Shown: in pieces, positions 32,536 to 43,472 of the stretch
Position numbering within the stretch: position 1 is the stretch's first letter
Layout of the letters: each line of letters opens with the position of its first letter
NCBI RefSeq assembly: GCF_001704415.2
Contig: NC_030822.1
Coordinates: forward strand, 53,747,345 to 53,811,344
Length of the DNA: 64,000 nucleotides
Reading direction: 5' to 3'
Source of the DNA: Capra hircus
Taxonomy: Eukaryota; Chordata; Mammalia; Artiodactyla; Bovidae
The notes under the pieces: generated by a model
The model's input: the letters and a program-made list of their open reading frames with translations, nothing else
The model's database searches: none
What the model was told of the DNA's origin: nothing
Made by a program: the position numbers and the translations under genes

Positions 32536-33288
32536 ATGAATCAAGGCAAATTGGAAGTGGTCAAACAAGAGATGGCAAGAGTGAACGTCGACATTCTAGG
32601 AATCAGTGAACTAAAATGGACTGGAATGGGTGAATTTAACTCAGATGACCATTATATCTACTACTTTGGGCAGGAATCCCTTAGAAGAAATGGTGTAGCC
32701 ATCATGGTCAACAAAAGAGTCCAAAATGCAGTACTTGGATGCAATCTCAAAAACGACAGAATGATCTCTGTTCGTCTCCAAGGCAAACCATTCAATATCA
32801 CAGTAATCCAAGCCTATGCCCCAACCAGTAACGCTGAAGAAGCTGAAATTGAATGGTTCTATGAAGACCTACAAGACCTTTTAGAACTAACACCCAAAAA
32901 AGATGTCCTTTTCATTATAGGGGACTGGAATGCAAAAGTAGGAAGTCAAGAAACACCTGGAGTAACAGGCAAATTTGGCCTTGGAGTACAGAATGAAGCA
33001 GGGCAAATGTTCATAGAGTTTTGCCAAGAGAACGCACTGGTCATAGCAAACACCCTCGTCCAACAACACAAGAGAAGACTCTACACATGGACATCACCAG
33101 ATGGTCAACACCAAAATCAGATTGATTATATTCTTTGCAGCCAAAGACAGAGAAGCTCTATACAGTCAGCAAAAAAAAGACTGGGAGCTGACTGTGGCTC
33201 AGATCATGAACTCCTTATTGCCAAATTCAAACTTAAATTGAAGAAAGTAGGGAAAACCACTAGGCCTTCCAGGTATGACCTAAATTAA
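32536..33288 (+). CDS. BovB apurinic-type endonuclease domain, open 250-codon frame
   Basis: Endonuclease/exonuclease/phosphatase fold: DILGISELKWTGMGEF near the N-terminus, VIQAYAPTSNAEEAE, IIGDWNAKVGSQ (the D-W-N catalytic motif) and GSDHELLIAKF (the SDH motif) at the C-terminus. In the LINE this domain nicks target DNA; it is normally fused to the RT. Here the frame stops at 33288, before the linker, and the RT half is inverted, so the full ORF2 protein cannot be made. A short ATG frame is not proof of expression. Confidence 0.85.
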   Translation: MNQGKLEVVKQEMARVNVDILGISELKWTGMGEFNSDDHYIYYFGQESLRRNGVAIMVNKRVQNAVLGCNLKNDRMISVRLQGKPFNITVIQAYAPTSNAEEAEIEWFYEDLQDLLELTPKKDVLFIIGDWNAKVGSQETPGVTGKFGLGVQNEAGQMFIEFCQENALVIANTLVQQHKRRLYTWTSPDGQHQNQIDYILCSQRQRSSIQSAKKRLGADCGSDHELLIAKFKLKLKKVGKTTRPSRYDLN

Positions 33289-33464
33289 ATCCCTTATGAT
33301 TATACAGTGGAAGTGAGAAATAGATTTAAGGGACTAGATCTGATAGAGTGCCTGATGAACTATGAATAGAGTTTTGTGACATTGTACAGGAGACAGGGAT
33401 CAAGACCATCCCCATGGAAAAGATATGTGAAAAAGCAAAATGGCTGTCTGAGGAGGCCTTAAAA

Positions 33465-33679
33465 GTGAAGTGAAGTCAAGTCACTCAGTCGTGTCCGACT
33501 TTCTGTGACCCCATGGACTGTAGCCTACCAGGCTCCTCTGTCCATGGGATTTTCTAGGCAATAGTACTGGAGTGGGTTGCCATTTCCTTCCCCAGTGGAT
33601 CTTCCCGACCCAGGGATCGAACCCGGGTCTCCTCCATTGTAGACAGATACTTTACCATCTGAGCCACCAGGGAAGTCCA
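33465..33679 (-). repeat. Bov-tA SINE inside BovB
   Basis: Reverse-oriented unit between two copies of GAGGCCTTAAAA (33453-33464 and 33680-33691). It interrupts the BovB linker, so it arrived after BovB. Confidence 0.93.
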
Positions 33680-33936
33680 GAGGCCTTAAAAATAGCTGTG
33701 AAAAAAAAAAAAAAAGCTGTGAAAAGAAGAGAAGCAAAAGGCAAAGGAGGAAAGGAAAGATATAAGCAGCTGAATGCAGAGTTCCAAAGGTTAGCAAGGA
33801 AAGATAAGAAAGCCTTCCTCAGCGATCAATGCAAAGAAATAGAGGAAAACAACAGAATGGGAAAGACTAGAGATCCCTTCATGAGAATTAGAGATACCAA
33901 GGGAACATTTCATCAAAGATGGGCTCAATTCATGGT

Positions 33937-34124
33937 AAGTAGCCTTAATTCGTGATAGTTTTGTGTACCATTACTTTTGTATTATTGGTGCAAAAGTCAA
34001 CACAGTGAAAAGGGCAAATGACATCACAGCATTATTATGAAAATAGTTTTGACACTGCAGATCCCCTGAAAGGTCTCAGGACACCTTCTGGGGTCCTCAG
34101 CAACCACACTTTGAGGACAGCTGC
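33937..34124. other. Diverged repeat-like sequence
   Basis: TATTATTGGTGCAAAAGT resembles a mariner-derived MADE1 end, and GGACAGCTGCATTAGG ends a run like an old DNA transposon. Unassigned. Confidence 0.3.
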
Positions 34125-34134
34125 ATTAGGCCAC

Positions 34135-34360
34135 GGGACTTCCTAGGTGGCGCTAGTGGTAAAGAACCTGCCTAGGAATGCAGGACACATAGGAGATGGG
34201 GGTTTGATTCCTGGTTCAGGAAGGTCCCCTAGAGCAGGGCATGGCAATCCACTCCAGCATTCTTACCTAGGGAATCCCATGGACACAGGAGCCTGGTGGG
34301 CTACAGACCAGGCGGATGCAGAGTCGGACACAGCTGAAGAGACTTGGCTCACGTGCACAT
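34135..34360 (+). repeat. Bov-tA SINE
   Basis: GGGACTTCCTAGGTGGCGCT head. Duplication ATTAGGCCAC (34125-34134) / ATTAGACCAC (34361-34370), one mismatch. Confidence 0.88.
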
Positions 34361-34370
34361 ATTAGACCAC

Positions 34371-35040
34371 ACAAGACAAAAAAGGGAAATCCACAGGTAT
34401 TGATTTTGGATAGGCACATTCTGGAAATTCTACCAGAACCATATCTTGATCTTACCCTCCCCGCTCACTCTCAGGAAAAAGTGAACAATCTCACCTGTGT
34501 AGAGGGCTAAGGCTGTCAGCTTTATGTGGTGATGCTGGGTCTTATTGAAGAAGAGGGATGCTTATTTAATTGTAATTTAGTGAAGAGCTCAGTGGGTGGG
34601 AGAAGGAAGAGTGGCAGGGAATTTGCATTTCTTAACGTCCTGGGCTTGATGTATCCCCAGCCAGTGCTCCACTTCTCATAAGAAACACTTCGATCATTCT
34701 GCCTGGGACTGGGGAAGACACATGGCCCAGAGTTTCAATATGAGAGATGAACTCTGGGTGGGGTCTGCTTTGAGGTTGGGACTAGAGATCAGAACTCCAT
34801 CACGTTCTTCTCTGATAACCCTCCTAACGGGATTAATAGATGCCCCAAATTCTGCTGGACTCAACACACTGCCACCGCCACTCACCAGTCCGAGGACTGC
34901 ACTGAATGCTGGGAGCAGGACTGTGGTTGGGGTGGGGGACACACACCCACATCATGGCATCCCCTCCCTTTCTACTGTGGCCTTTTTCTTTTAAAGCTTG
35001 ATTGTATTTGTAATTTTGTAATTTAATTCTCACTATGTGC
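34371..35040. other. Intergenic, nothing recognised
   Basis: No supported feature. Confidence 0.55.
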
Positions 35041-35135
35041 TGTGCTGTGCTTAGTGGCTCAGTCGTGTCTGACCCTTTGAGACCCCATGGACTGCAGCCC
35101 GCCAGGCTCCTCTGTCCATGGGGATGCCCTCCTAC
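35041..35135 (-). repeat. Partial Bov-tA SINE
   Basis: Only the 3' half in reverse orientation (GTGTCTGACCCTTTGAGACC to GTCCATGGGGATGCCC), so 5'-truncated. Confidence 0.82.
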
Positions 35136-35546
35136 AGGGATTTCTCACTATAGGAGCATTTTTTAAAAAATCCAAACAATCCCCAAAACTATAAAATAAT
35201 ATATATAAAAGGTACTGTTTATTTGTCAAGCATAAACTTTCCATATTATCAGTTTATGATCTCATTTAATTACTCAACAACCATTATAATAGTAGGTACT
35301 ACTGCAAAGAAGAAAGTAAAAATCACTTTAAATCCCACCATCCAGAAGTATATATTATTGGTACTTTGGTAAAATCTTTCTAGAACACTCTCTATGCATT
35401 CATAGAGAGAGGTCTACAATTTTATATGAGTGGGGTCATATTTTACAGATTATTTTGTATCTTGGTTCCTTTTATTCTCAACAGTAAGAGATATACATCT
35501 TTCCCAAGGGGGTGGATATTATCATATTTAATAATTGTAGAATACT
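35136..35546. other. Old L1-like AT-rich sequence, not assigned
   Basis: Text such as TAATAATTGTAGAATACTCC and, after the SINE, GTACCAATTTAATTAGG looks like a degraded L1, but I could not fix edges. Confidence 0.35.
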
Positions 35547-35555
35547 CCATAGTAT

Positions 35556-35775
35556 GTATGTATATGTGTGTGCTTAGTCGTGTCTGACTTTGCGTCCTCA
35601 TGAACTGTAGCCCTCCAGACCCCTTTGCCAATGGAATTATCCAGGCAAGAATACTGGAGTGGAGTTGCCAGGCCCTCCTCCGGGGGATCTTCCCAACCCA
35701 GGGATTGAATCTGCGTCTCTTATGTCTCCTGCTTGGCAGGTGGGTTCTTTACCACTAGTGCCACCTGGGAAGCCC
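35556..35775 (-). repeat. Bov-tA SINE
   Basis: Reverse-oriented, with duplication CCATAGTAT at 35547-35555 and 35776-35784. Confidence 0.88.
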
Positions 35776-36061
35776 CCATAGTATCCATGTACCAATTTAA
35801 TTAGGTGATGTTTAAATAGGATAGTTAGTTTTCAGATTTTGATATTACAAACACTAATGTCATAAATTTCTTTGTGCATGCTTCATTCTGAAGCAATGAT
35901 CTCCTAAATGTACATTCCTGTAAGTAGGGCTGTCTGTGTGTTTATTGAAAATGCTCTGCTGTTTTTCAGAAGAGTTTGTTTATAAAGTCTGTTTTCCCAG
36001 AACTTTAGCAATTTTCTCTGTATGGAAAGATGCAAGAGTCTAGCTTAATGAAATCATTCCT

Positions 36062-36196
36062 TTGGGGACATACACGGTGGCCCAGTGGTTAAGACTCTGT
36101 GCTTTCACTGCAGGGGGGATGGGTTCCATTCCTGGTCAGGGAACTAATATCCCACATGCTGAAGATCCTGCATAACAAGCAGCAAAAAGAAAAAAG
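36062..36196 (+). repeat. CHR-like tRNA SINE
   Basis: TGGCCCAGTGGTTAAGACTC head, CAGGGAACTAATATCCCACA, A-rich tail. Confidence 0.7.
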
Positions 36197-37596
36197 TCAT
36201 TTCTTTGATATGCTCCTCAATTATATAGGGTCAGTATCCTGTTCTTTTCCATCCTGAATCCCTTCAGAGTCAGTTGAGGGCAGCTACAGAGGCTGGTGGT
36301 TTGACAGCAGGCAGCCTGTTTGTCTCCATCCTGAGTTCCCTCAGGGCACACCGGCAGGGTGGCTGCAGCGGCTTCCTGGCCGCAACACCCTCTGTTTACT
36401 GATACGCAGGCAGGAAGCATCCTTTTTATACACCTGCCCACACCACACAGGAGCATTTCTGCCTTGATTTGTTGCTTTCCTATCTCTTTTTCCTCCTGAG
36501 GTAGGAGAAGCAGGACTTGAAGGATGCAGAGAAGGTTGGAGAAGCGGAAGCCCAAAGACTGAAGGGGAGAGTGGGGCCAGAGGATGCTGAAGAGGTAGCA
36601 AGTTATGAGCAAGTTATGTCTGTGCATGTACATGCGTTGGAACACATGTGTGGGTACCTCAGTGCTTTTGGTACGTGCATTGTTAGTGTGCTGGTTCTCA
36701 AAGTGCGGCCCCCTGGGGGTGGAGTGCAGTGCTCTGTTTTAAGAAGTCCTCCTGCTGGTTGCAAAGCCTGCTTATACTCTCGAACCCCTCCTACAGGATG
36801 AGTTTATCTGAACACACCTGTGTGCACCAGGCTTTGGGATATTTGACTTGCAGGTGGAGATTTGCATGTAGACATCCTGGCAGCAGGAAGCTCACTCCAT
36901 CTCTCTTGACTTTGTCCTCTTCTGAGCACTCCCAAGTCTAGGGCAGGCACTCTGGGGGCACTCAGCAGATCTCAGATAATGACAGTAATGACAGCAGCCA
37001 GATGCCTCTCCACCCAAGTGCCTATTTCTTACCAGTCTCTGGATAGAACGGCCACAAGCCACCCTTCTTTGATCACAAACAGAAATCTAATCTCAACAGT
37101 GCAGGAAGCGGGAAGTTTGCAATGGGAGAGCCAGAGAGATGGCCTGTTGGGAGTGGAAAAAATTCTCCCAGCACTTCCCCTAAACAGGTTGCTGGGACAA
37201 AGAAAGCGATTTCCTGCCTATCCCTGGCTAAAGACTCTTCCTGCAGAGAGCAACAGAAAGGGCTGGGGTGGGGGAGGGGGGACAGGGCCTCGGCCCAATA
37301 CGGGGCAGGGGTCAGGGTGGAGGGTGGCTGGTGGTTGTGAGAAGGTGTCCTTCTGTCATGGATAATGCATTGTGGAGACCTGGGGAGCTGGGGCTCCTCA
37401 TGGGGAGAAGGGGCCAGGAGTGCAGAACCCCTGAAGGCTATGAGCTAAGGTTGCATCTTCACCAAACAAATCCCAAACAAATATTTGCTTTGCACCTGGA
37501 TTTGGGTCCTGGCTCTGCGACTGATCAACTGAGCAACTTTGGGAAGGTTGCTTCATTCTTTAGGTTCATGTTAGATAATTAGCATAGGGAAAAGGA
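36197..37596. other. Intergenic, nothing recognised
   Basis: Includes a G-rich stretch near 37260-37330 and a MIR-like piece near 37490-37600. No gene evidence. Confidence 0.55.
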
Positions 37597-37602
37597 GTTC
37601 AG

Positions 37603-38075
37603 AATGCAGAATGGTGGTGGCTAAAAGATAAGGAAGAGAAAAGCCGGTGAAAATCGAACAAAGGAAGGTCCGAGGACCCGCGTGAGGACCTCAGGTAAAA
37701 CAAATAACGCTCCTGGCTGGCCCAATTTACATAGGACAGGCCCAGGGAGAGAAAACATAAAAAGAGGAGCCTGAGCTAGCTCGCTCGCGTGGGCTCTCTC
37801 TCTCACGCGCACGCGCTGGGGCACTCTTCTCTTCGCGTCTCTGGGTCGACATGCCCTCACGCCTTGAAGATGGATTTTCCTGCTATCTTCTAAATAAAAT
37901 AGAGCTGTAACACTGATTAGTCTAAGAGCTATAACATGGTCCGCTCGAGACCTGAGAGCTATACCATGGTCTGTCCAAGACCCGAGAGCTGTGACATGCC
38001 GAGGGCTTTAATGTCCGTCACTCCAGATCTTTGTTGTGGATGAGACATAACCTAGGAACATACACTCCCGTGACA
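37603..38075 (+). mobile_element. Solo LTR, probably class II (ERVK-like)
   Basis: Has a CATAAAAAG TATA-like box (about 37757), AATAAA (37893 region) and a terminal TGACA. A 6-bp duplication GTTCAG lies at 37597-37602 and 38076-38081; six bases fits class II elements. No internal sequence is next to it. The exact left edge (37603 or TG at 37605) is uncertain. Confidence 0.72.
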
Positions 38076-38154
38076 GTTCAGTTTCCTTGTCTGAGAAACG
38101 GTGACAAAAATAGTATCTGTGTTGCAAGGCTGTTGTGTGGATTAAATGAGGGTG

Positions 38155-39074
38155 AGAGAGGAGAGAGATGGGCTCCAGGCTAGACATTGACAATAGACCC
38201 CTGTTCACACTTCTTGAGGAAGAAAGAGATAGGCTCCAGGTTGGACACTTACTACCAGCCTCCTGTTTACATTTCCTGAGGCAAGAGACAAGTGGGCTCC
38301 ACGCTCTATATTTATGACCAGTCTCCTGACTGCACTCTGCTACAGAAACAACCGGAATAGGCTAAATAGCCGGACACTGGACACTTTCTGGCAGGAACAG
38401 AAAGGGACTAAGCCCTGTTTAAAACATGTAGAGGTCACAAATTTCCCATCCTTGGGACAAGAGACACTACACACGTGCAGAAAGACTCCATGGGGTCAAA
38501 AAGGCCAAGGGTGCCAGACCATAGTGAAGGAGGAAACAGACAGAGCTGGACTGCATCTTAGGCCAGGCTGCGAACATTAGGCTACACGCAAGGTCACCCT
38601 CCCAATGGACTCTGAACTTTGTGCCGGGTGTCTATAGAAATGGCATACCAATGGAAAACCAGACCCCCAGATGGAAGAGCCTCAGGACTTGTACTTGGAC
38701 TCTCTGTCACCTAAAAGAATATGCTAATTATCTCTGTAACAGAACAAAGTCATAAATTCCATCATGTTTATCGGGCTATGACCACAGGCCTATTGATAAA
38801 TGTCCACTGTTCAACTATCTAGGCTTATGACACATGAACCATGGGTTAATTGTGATCATATCTCTCTTTTACCTTGTCCAGACTAGTTTCAAGGAATTTG
38901 GGAAGGTGAGTTTGAGCAAGTACACTTAGGGTATATAAGGTTTTCACAAAAAGTGGTTGGGGTCCTTGGTTAAGAGGAGACTCTGCCTTGGGCCCGCCGG
39001 TTTAATAAACTAGGCTCCACTATCTGCATTGTTCTTCTGAGTGAGTTTGCTTCCCGGAACACATGGTTACAACA
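38155..39074 (+). mobile_element. LTR-like element with about 61-bp direct repeats
   Basis: A TATA box GGTATATAAGG (38931-38940) and AATAAA (39004-39009) about 70 nt later give the U3-R layout of a retroviral LTR. The left part holds about three diverged copies of a repeat starting GAGATGGGCTCCAGG / GAGATAGGCTCCAGG / GACAAGTGGGCTCC. No internal genes adjoin. Edges are approximate. Confidence 0.6.
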
Positions 39075-39385
39075 ATAGTAAGTCTCGCCATCCCCCTCCA
39101 CACACCCAGATGCCCTTGTACTGAAATCCATCTTGGCTGAGGATACGTGCACACCCAGGAGAGGGTCCTGAGACACATTAGCTATGGGGTCAAAGAAAGA
39201 CAGTTGGCCAAGAGGAAAACAAAGATCTGGAAGACTGCCCTTGAAAAAGGATTTAAACTTCCCAAAGATGCGACTCTCTTTACTCTCTTGCTGAGTTCGC
39301 CCGTGTGTCTTTCTATATGTATTGTGCTTTTCTAATAAACCCTTTCCTTTCCGTTATACCTTCTATATCCTTGTTACATTTTTCC
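39075..39385 (+). mobile_element. Possible second LTR fragment
   Basis: TCTATATGTATTGTGCTTTT then AATAAA (39334-39339) resembles an R region with a poly(A) signal. Family unknown. Confidence 0.4.
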
Positions 39386-39425
39386 TCTCAAGGCAGATGA
39401 GGACTGGGGATTTAGACTCTAACTG

Positions 39426-39500
39426 TTGGTCCCTGGTGTAGTGGTTAAGATTCCAGGTTTCCACCCAGGTGACCAGAGTTCAATTCCTGGCCAGGGAACT
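39426..39500 (+). repeat. CHR-like tRNA SINE fragment
   Basis: TGGTGTAGTGGTTAAGATTC and GGCCAGGGAACTAAGGTC. Confidence 0.6.
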
Positions 39501-40080
39501 AAGGTCTCACTTTCAGCTGCCGCTCACCCCTGCATGTGTCAGAAATGAAGAGGACGTATGTGAACCCATCAGTGCCGTGCTAGGCCTGTGGTAGAGGCTC
39601 AGTTAACATTGGCTGTTGGTATTTGTATTACCTCCCGAAGGCTCTCCAGAGACCAGAAAAAGGCATTCAGTTCTCTCGGTCACTCCCCAAACCAACTTGA
39701 TGAGTTAAATTGGATGGATCAGTGGTCCTCCAGATAGGGGTGGTGGTGTCCCTCCTGGAACACCCAGTTCCCTGGCCATCTGCAGAGATATACAGGTCAG
39801 AGCAGTGCGCGTCCCTCCGACCCTACAGTCACTGCTGTCTTATGTCTTTGCACCTGCTAGGACTTTTTGTCTCAGTGATCTGCTACAGGGTAGAGTTCAC
39901 TGCAAAGAGGGTCAGGAAAATGGGGATTGGTAACCCCTGGCACTTGAGGCTGCTGTGTGGGAAGGAGTAGGACGTGCCTAGTTCCCTGCCTGGTACGCCC
40001 CAGGTCTGAGAGAGGTGTCAGTTAAGGTTCTCTGGTAGAGCTGGTCGAAGTGTGCTTGGTCAGTACAGGAAAGTCAAGAG
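39501..40080. other. Intergenic, nothing recognised
   Basis: No supported feature. Confidence 0.5.
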
Positions 40081-40480
40081 ACCAACGTTTATTGAGCAGC
40101 TGTCATCACCAGGCACTGTGGCAGATATTTTATACATATTTTCCCTACCAATCTTCATAATAACCCCATAGAATAGAGTCCATCAATAATACATCTTCAG
40201 GGACTTCTCTGGTGGTCCAATGGTTAAGACTCTGCCTCCCAGTGCATGGGGTGTGGGCCTGATCCCTGGTTGGGAAGCTATGATCCCACATACTTTCGTG
40301 GCCAAAAAACCATAACATAAAACGAAGCAATATGGTAACAAATTCAATAAAGATTTTAAAAATGATCCACATTAAAAAAAAATCTTAAAAAAAAAAGACC
40401 CTCACAAGTGAGGAAATTGGTGCTCGAAGTTAACGAGCTTGCTTAAGACCAATAACAGCACTCAGTTCTTATTAGTGATT
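40081..40480 (-). repeat. MIR SINE split by a CHR-like SINE
   Basis: TTTATTGAGCAGCTGTCATC and CAGGCACTGTGGCAGATATT (left) and AAGTGAGGAAATTGGTGCTC (right) are the two parts of a reverse MIR. The insert at 40201-40397 separates them. Confidence 0.65.
40201..40397 (+). repeat. CHR-like tRNA SINE
   Basis: GGACTTCTCTGGTGGTCCAA head and a long A-rich tail. Confidence 0.75.
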
Positions 40481-40496
40481 ATCCATGCTTATTCTG

Positions 40497-40756
40497 TGGC
40501 AACCCACTCCAGTACTCTTGCCTGGAAAATCCCATGGACTGAGGAGCCTGGTGGGCTGCAGTCCATGGGGTCGCTAAGAGTCGGGCATGACTGAGCGACT
40601 TCACTTTCACTTTTCACTTTCCTGCATTGGAGAAGGAAATGGCAACCCACTCCAGTGTTCTTGCCTGGAGAATCCCAGGGACGGCAGAACCTGGTGGGCT
40701 GCCATCTCTGGGGTCGCACAGAGTCGGACACGACTGAAGCGACTTGGCAGCAGCAG
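40497..40756 (+). repeat. BOV-A2 SINE (dimeric)
   Basis: Two Bov-A units with the linker TTCACTTTCACTTTTCACTT. A 13-bp duplication CATGCTTATTCTG lies at 40484-40496 and 40757-40769, with no mismatch, so it is fairly young. Confidence 0.94.
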
Positions 40757-40951
40757 CATGCTTATTCTGCAACCAGTTCATGGTCTTCCAGAAGAACCTG
40801 TTCTTTGGCATGGAACCTGCAGACGCATTATGGATCTCCCTGCTGAGCAGGAATTATTTGCCAAGGAAGTACATTTACCAGTCTCGCTCTTTTGGTCACT
40901 CTGACCCTAGGGGAGTCCATCCCTCTACCCAGCACTGACCTCTTCTGCATG

Positions 40952-41167
40952 TGTGTGTGTGCTAAGTTACTTCAGTCGTGTCTGGCTCTTCTTGACCCCT
41001 ATGGACCATAGCCCGCCAGGCTCCTCTGTCCATGGATTCTCCAGGCAAGAATACTGGAGTGGGTTGCCATGCCCTCCTCCAGGGGAATCTTCCCGACCCA
41101 GGGATCGAACCCAAGTCTCGTGCATTGCAGGGGGATTCTTTACCACTAGCTTCACCTGGAAAGCCCT
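40952..41167 (-). repeat. Bov-tA SINE
   Basis: Reverse-oriented; CAGTCGTGTCTGGCTCTTCT to AGCTTCACCTGGAAAGCCC. Confidence 0.87.
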
Positions 41168-42415
41168 GACCTGTCCTACTACAGGTAAAATCCCTTCTCT
41201 CGTTAAATCCTGGTCAAGGGCAGTGGGGAACATTTAAATTGTGTGCTCCACGGCCAACAGTTCTTAGGAAAGAATGGGAAATTGAAAAGAAACATCAGTT
41301 GCGTGGTGTCTCTGAGCCTCCCCTAATGATGAAGGGGAGGGCTGGACTTTCATTGGAGAAAGGGGCTGAAAACAGAAGCCTGACACCAAATTCAGAAGGC
41401 CTCAGCCTCATTGATTCAGCTCCTGGAGCTGGTCCTCTCCCAGGCCCTGCTCAATTTTCTTATCAGCACAGCGGAGCCAGGCTGGGGGCTCAGAAAGTCT
41501 GTGTCCAGTCCTCCTGCTTGGGCACCAGCCAGTCAGTCCTCTCTCTCCTCTGCTGGTGGAGGAACCAGATAAGAAAAACAGGCTCCACATGGAAACTTAC
41601 AAACCCCCGTGCCTTCCTGGCAGTACTGCTGACTCTGCCAAGTGCGTTCGTCTGCACCTCCCTCACATCTCTTTTTCAACCTCTGAGCCTCAGCCTCCTC
41701 TTTTCCCACCCCAACTCCATACGAGTTCTTCCAGCAAGACATCCTTGATTAGTTCTACTTCTTATTCTGATCCTTCTCTTGGAGGATTTTGGTATTTCCA
41801 CTTTAACTGGGATGTTAATAATTGGCATTCATAAATACACAGCTTAGTTAATATTTTTAAATAGTTTCCTTGCCTTTAGGAAAGTGTGAGTTTTCTCATC
41901 TCCTCAGGACCCTAGAACCCCTAGAGATGGGTTGGGCAAGGGAAGAAGGATATGCCAGTACTCAGGAGACCTTACTCTGGTCCCCACTAGACCACTAACA
42001 AGCTCTGTGACTTTGAGTCAGTCAGATCCTCTCTCTGGGCCTTTGGGTCCCAATTTACAAAATGTTTTCTGAGGTCTCATCCCTCCCAAATATTCCATGG
42101 CCTTGTTTCCTTTGACTCTCCTCCTGTGTCAAGTTCAGGGCTCTCCGCTGGGAAATCCCTTATGCCCTGTTTCTTCAAGACTCCGCCTTCCTAAGGCTGT
42201 CTGATCTCTCTCACCTTGTGTCTCTGGCCTGGCTTCCTGAAGCTTCGACCCACTGAGTCTGTGAGTCATGGGTGAAGTGCCATGGGAGGAGTTAGGGGGA
42301 GACCCCGCTCTCTTTCTCAGTGCCAGGGAGGGTCTGTAAAGATGCTGATGCCCAGGTTGCAGCCCTGGAGAATCTGATCCATGGGTTTGTTGGGGGAGGA
42401 GGGGCAGTCATCTTG
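41168..42415. other. Intergenic, nothing recognised
   Basis: A MIR-like piece lies near 41960-42065 (GACTTTGAGTCAGTCAG ... CAATTTACAAAATG). No gene evidence. Confidence 0.5.
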
Positions 42416-43140
42416 TTTTAGTCATCTATGGCTACAAAACAATATGCTCCCAAATTTTCTGTTCACTTGCTTATTTATTATTATTTTAATGCATGGAAGA
42501 CCCACATTTCCTGGACCGAGAACCAGCATGTTGGGTGTCATGTATTTTCTGCAATGGTTGTGACCTGAAACTTAAAGAACCATCTACCTTTCGGGGAAGA
42601 ATTTCTGAATTTTCATCACCAACCACTTCTCCTTGGATACCATCATGAAACACCTGTTTGCCAATTGGAGCAGTCCTTTAATTTGATGCACCTTTGGATC
42701 CAGATGAAATATTAAATTGCCTTCCTTTTCCATCAAGGCTATGGTTTTTACACTATCATCGGCATTGCAAGTGTTCTATAAACGATATGGCAGGATGTGC
42801 ACCAAATTTTCTGTTTAAAACAACAACGATTTCATTTTCTCATGATCTGAGGAGCAGGAATTCTGGCAGGGCCCCCACTCAGAGGTCTGTGGTCAGGGTC
42901 ACTCAAGGGGCTGCTTTCAGCTGGGAGCTCAGCTAGGCTAGGCATGTCCACGTGGTGTCTCTCTCTCCCTCCTGGGTAGTCTGACTTCTTCCAAGACAGT
43001 AGGCTTCCAAGAGGTGGCCTTCTAAATATTTAAGGCAGAAGTTGCAGATCTCTTAAGGCCCCATCTGTAAAGTTAGTTCATCGGTGTAGTTCTGCCTCTT
43101 GCTATTGCTCAGACCAAACCACAGAGCCAGCCCACACTGA
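42416..43140 (+). repeat. Ancient interspersed repeat split by a retrocopy
   Basis: TTAGTCATCTATGGCTACAA and, after the insert, AAACAACAACGATTTCATTT with GATCTGAGGAGCAGGAATTC resemble an old mammalian LTR/DNA repeat. The family was not assigned. Confidence 0.4.
42464..42802 (-). pseudogene. Unidentified short retrocopy
   Basis: A 339-bp insert between two identical 13-bp copies of CAAATTTTCTGTT (42451-42463 and 42803-42815). Its minus strand ends in an A-rich AATAATAATAAATAAG tail, so the source RNA runs right to left. Stops occur in all minus frames; fragments such as HDGIQGEVVGDENSEI read well but I cannot name the parent. Confidence 0.65.
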
Positions 43141-43463
43141 AAGGGGGAGAAAAGAGACCCCACTTCTCAGTGGGACGAGTGACCAAGGTTTACTACAGAT
43201 GAGCCTGTGGGATGGGAGGGGCCATCTTTGGAAACATCTTTGGAAAATTTACCATAATTTTAAAAATAGTCTCCAGATGTATTTGCTGGGCCAAACACCT
43301 GTGAACCATGTCTCAGGGAGCCTGCTTTCATCTCTCCCTTTCTCCTTGCTGTCAGACAAGAAACAACTTCAGACTGCCTCACAGTGCCTACGTGGGGACT
43401 AATTATGTTGGGTAGTGGTTTTTCTCTGTTAATTTCATTCCCGTTTTTTGCATTCAACAAATA
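43141..43463. other. Intergenic, nothing recognised
   Basis: No supported feature. Confidence 0.5.
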
Positions 43464-43472
43464 CCGATTATA

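Larger units (their letters stand above)
30177..33923 (-). mobile_element. Near-full-length BovB (RTE) LINE with inverted 5' half
   Basis: The 3' half (30177-about 31811) lies on the minus strand and the 5' half (about 31812-33923) on the plus strand, head to head. The whole unit is flanked by a 13-bp duplication CTCAATTCATGGT at 30164-30176 and 33924-33936, so both halves came in together. In element order, the inverted half ends in the linker just before the RT and the direct half begins at the LTEAEDIKK segment, so little is missing between them. This is the structure expected from twin priming. A later Bov-tA (33465-33679) sits inside. Confidence 0.93.

Noticed and set aside
41239..41748. 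169-codon open frame as a host exon
   Set aside because: No recognised domain, poor codon structure and no convincing splice sites or start context.
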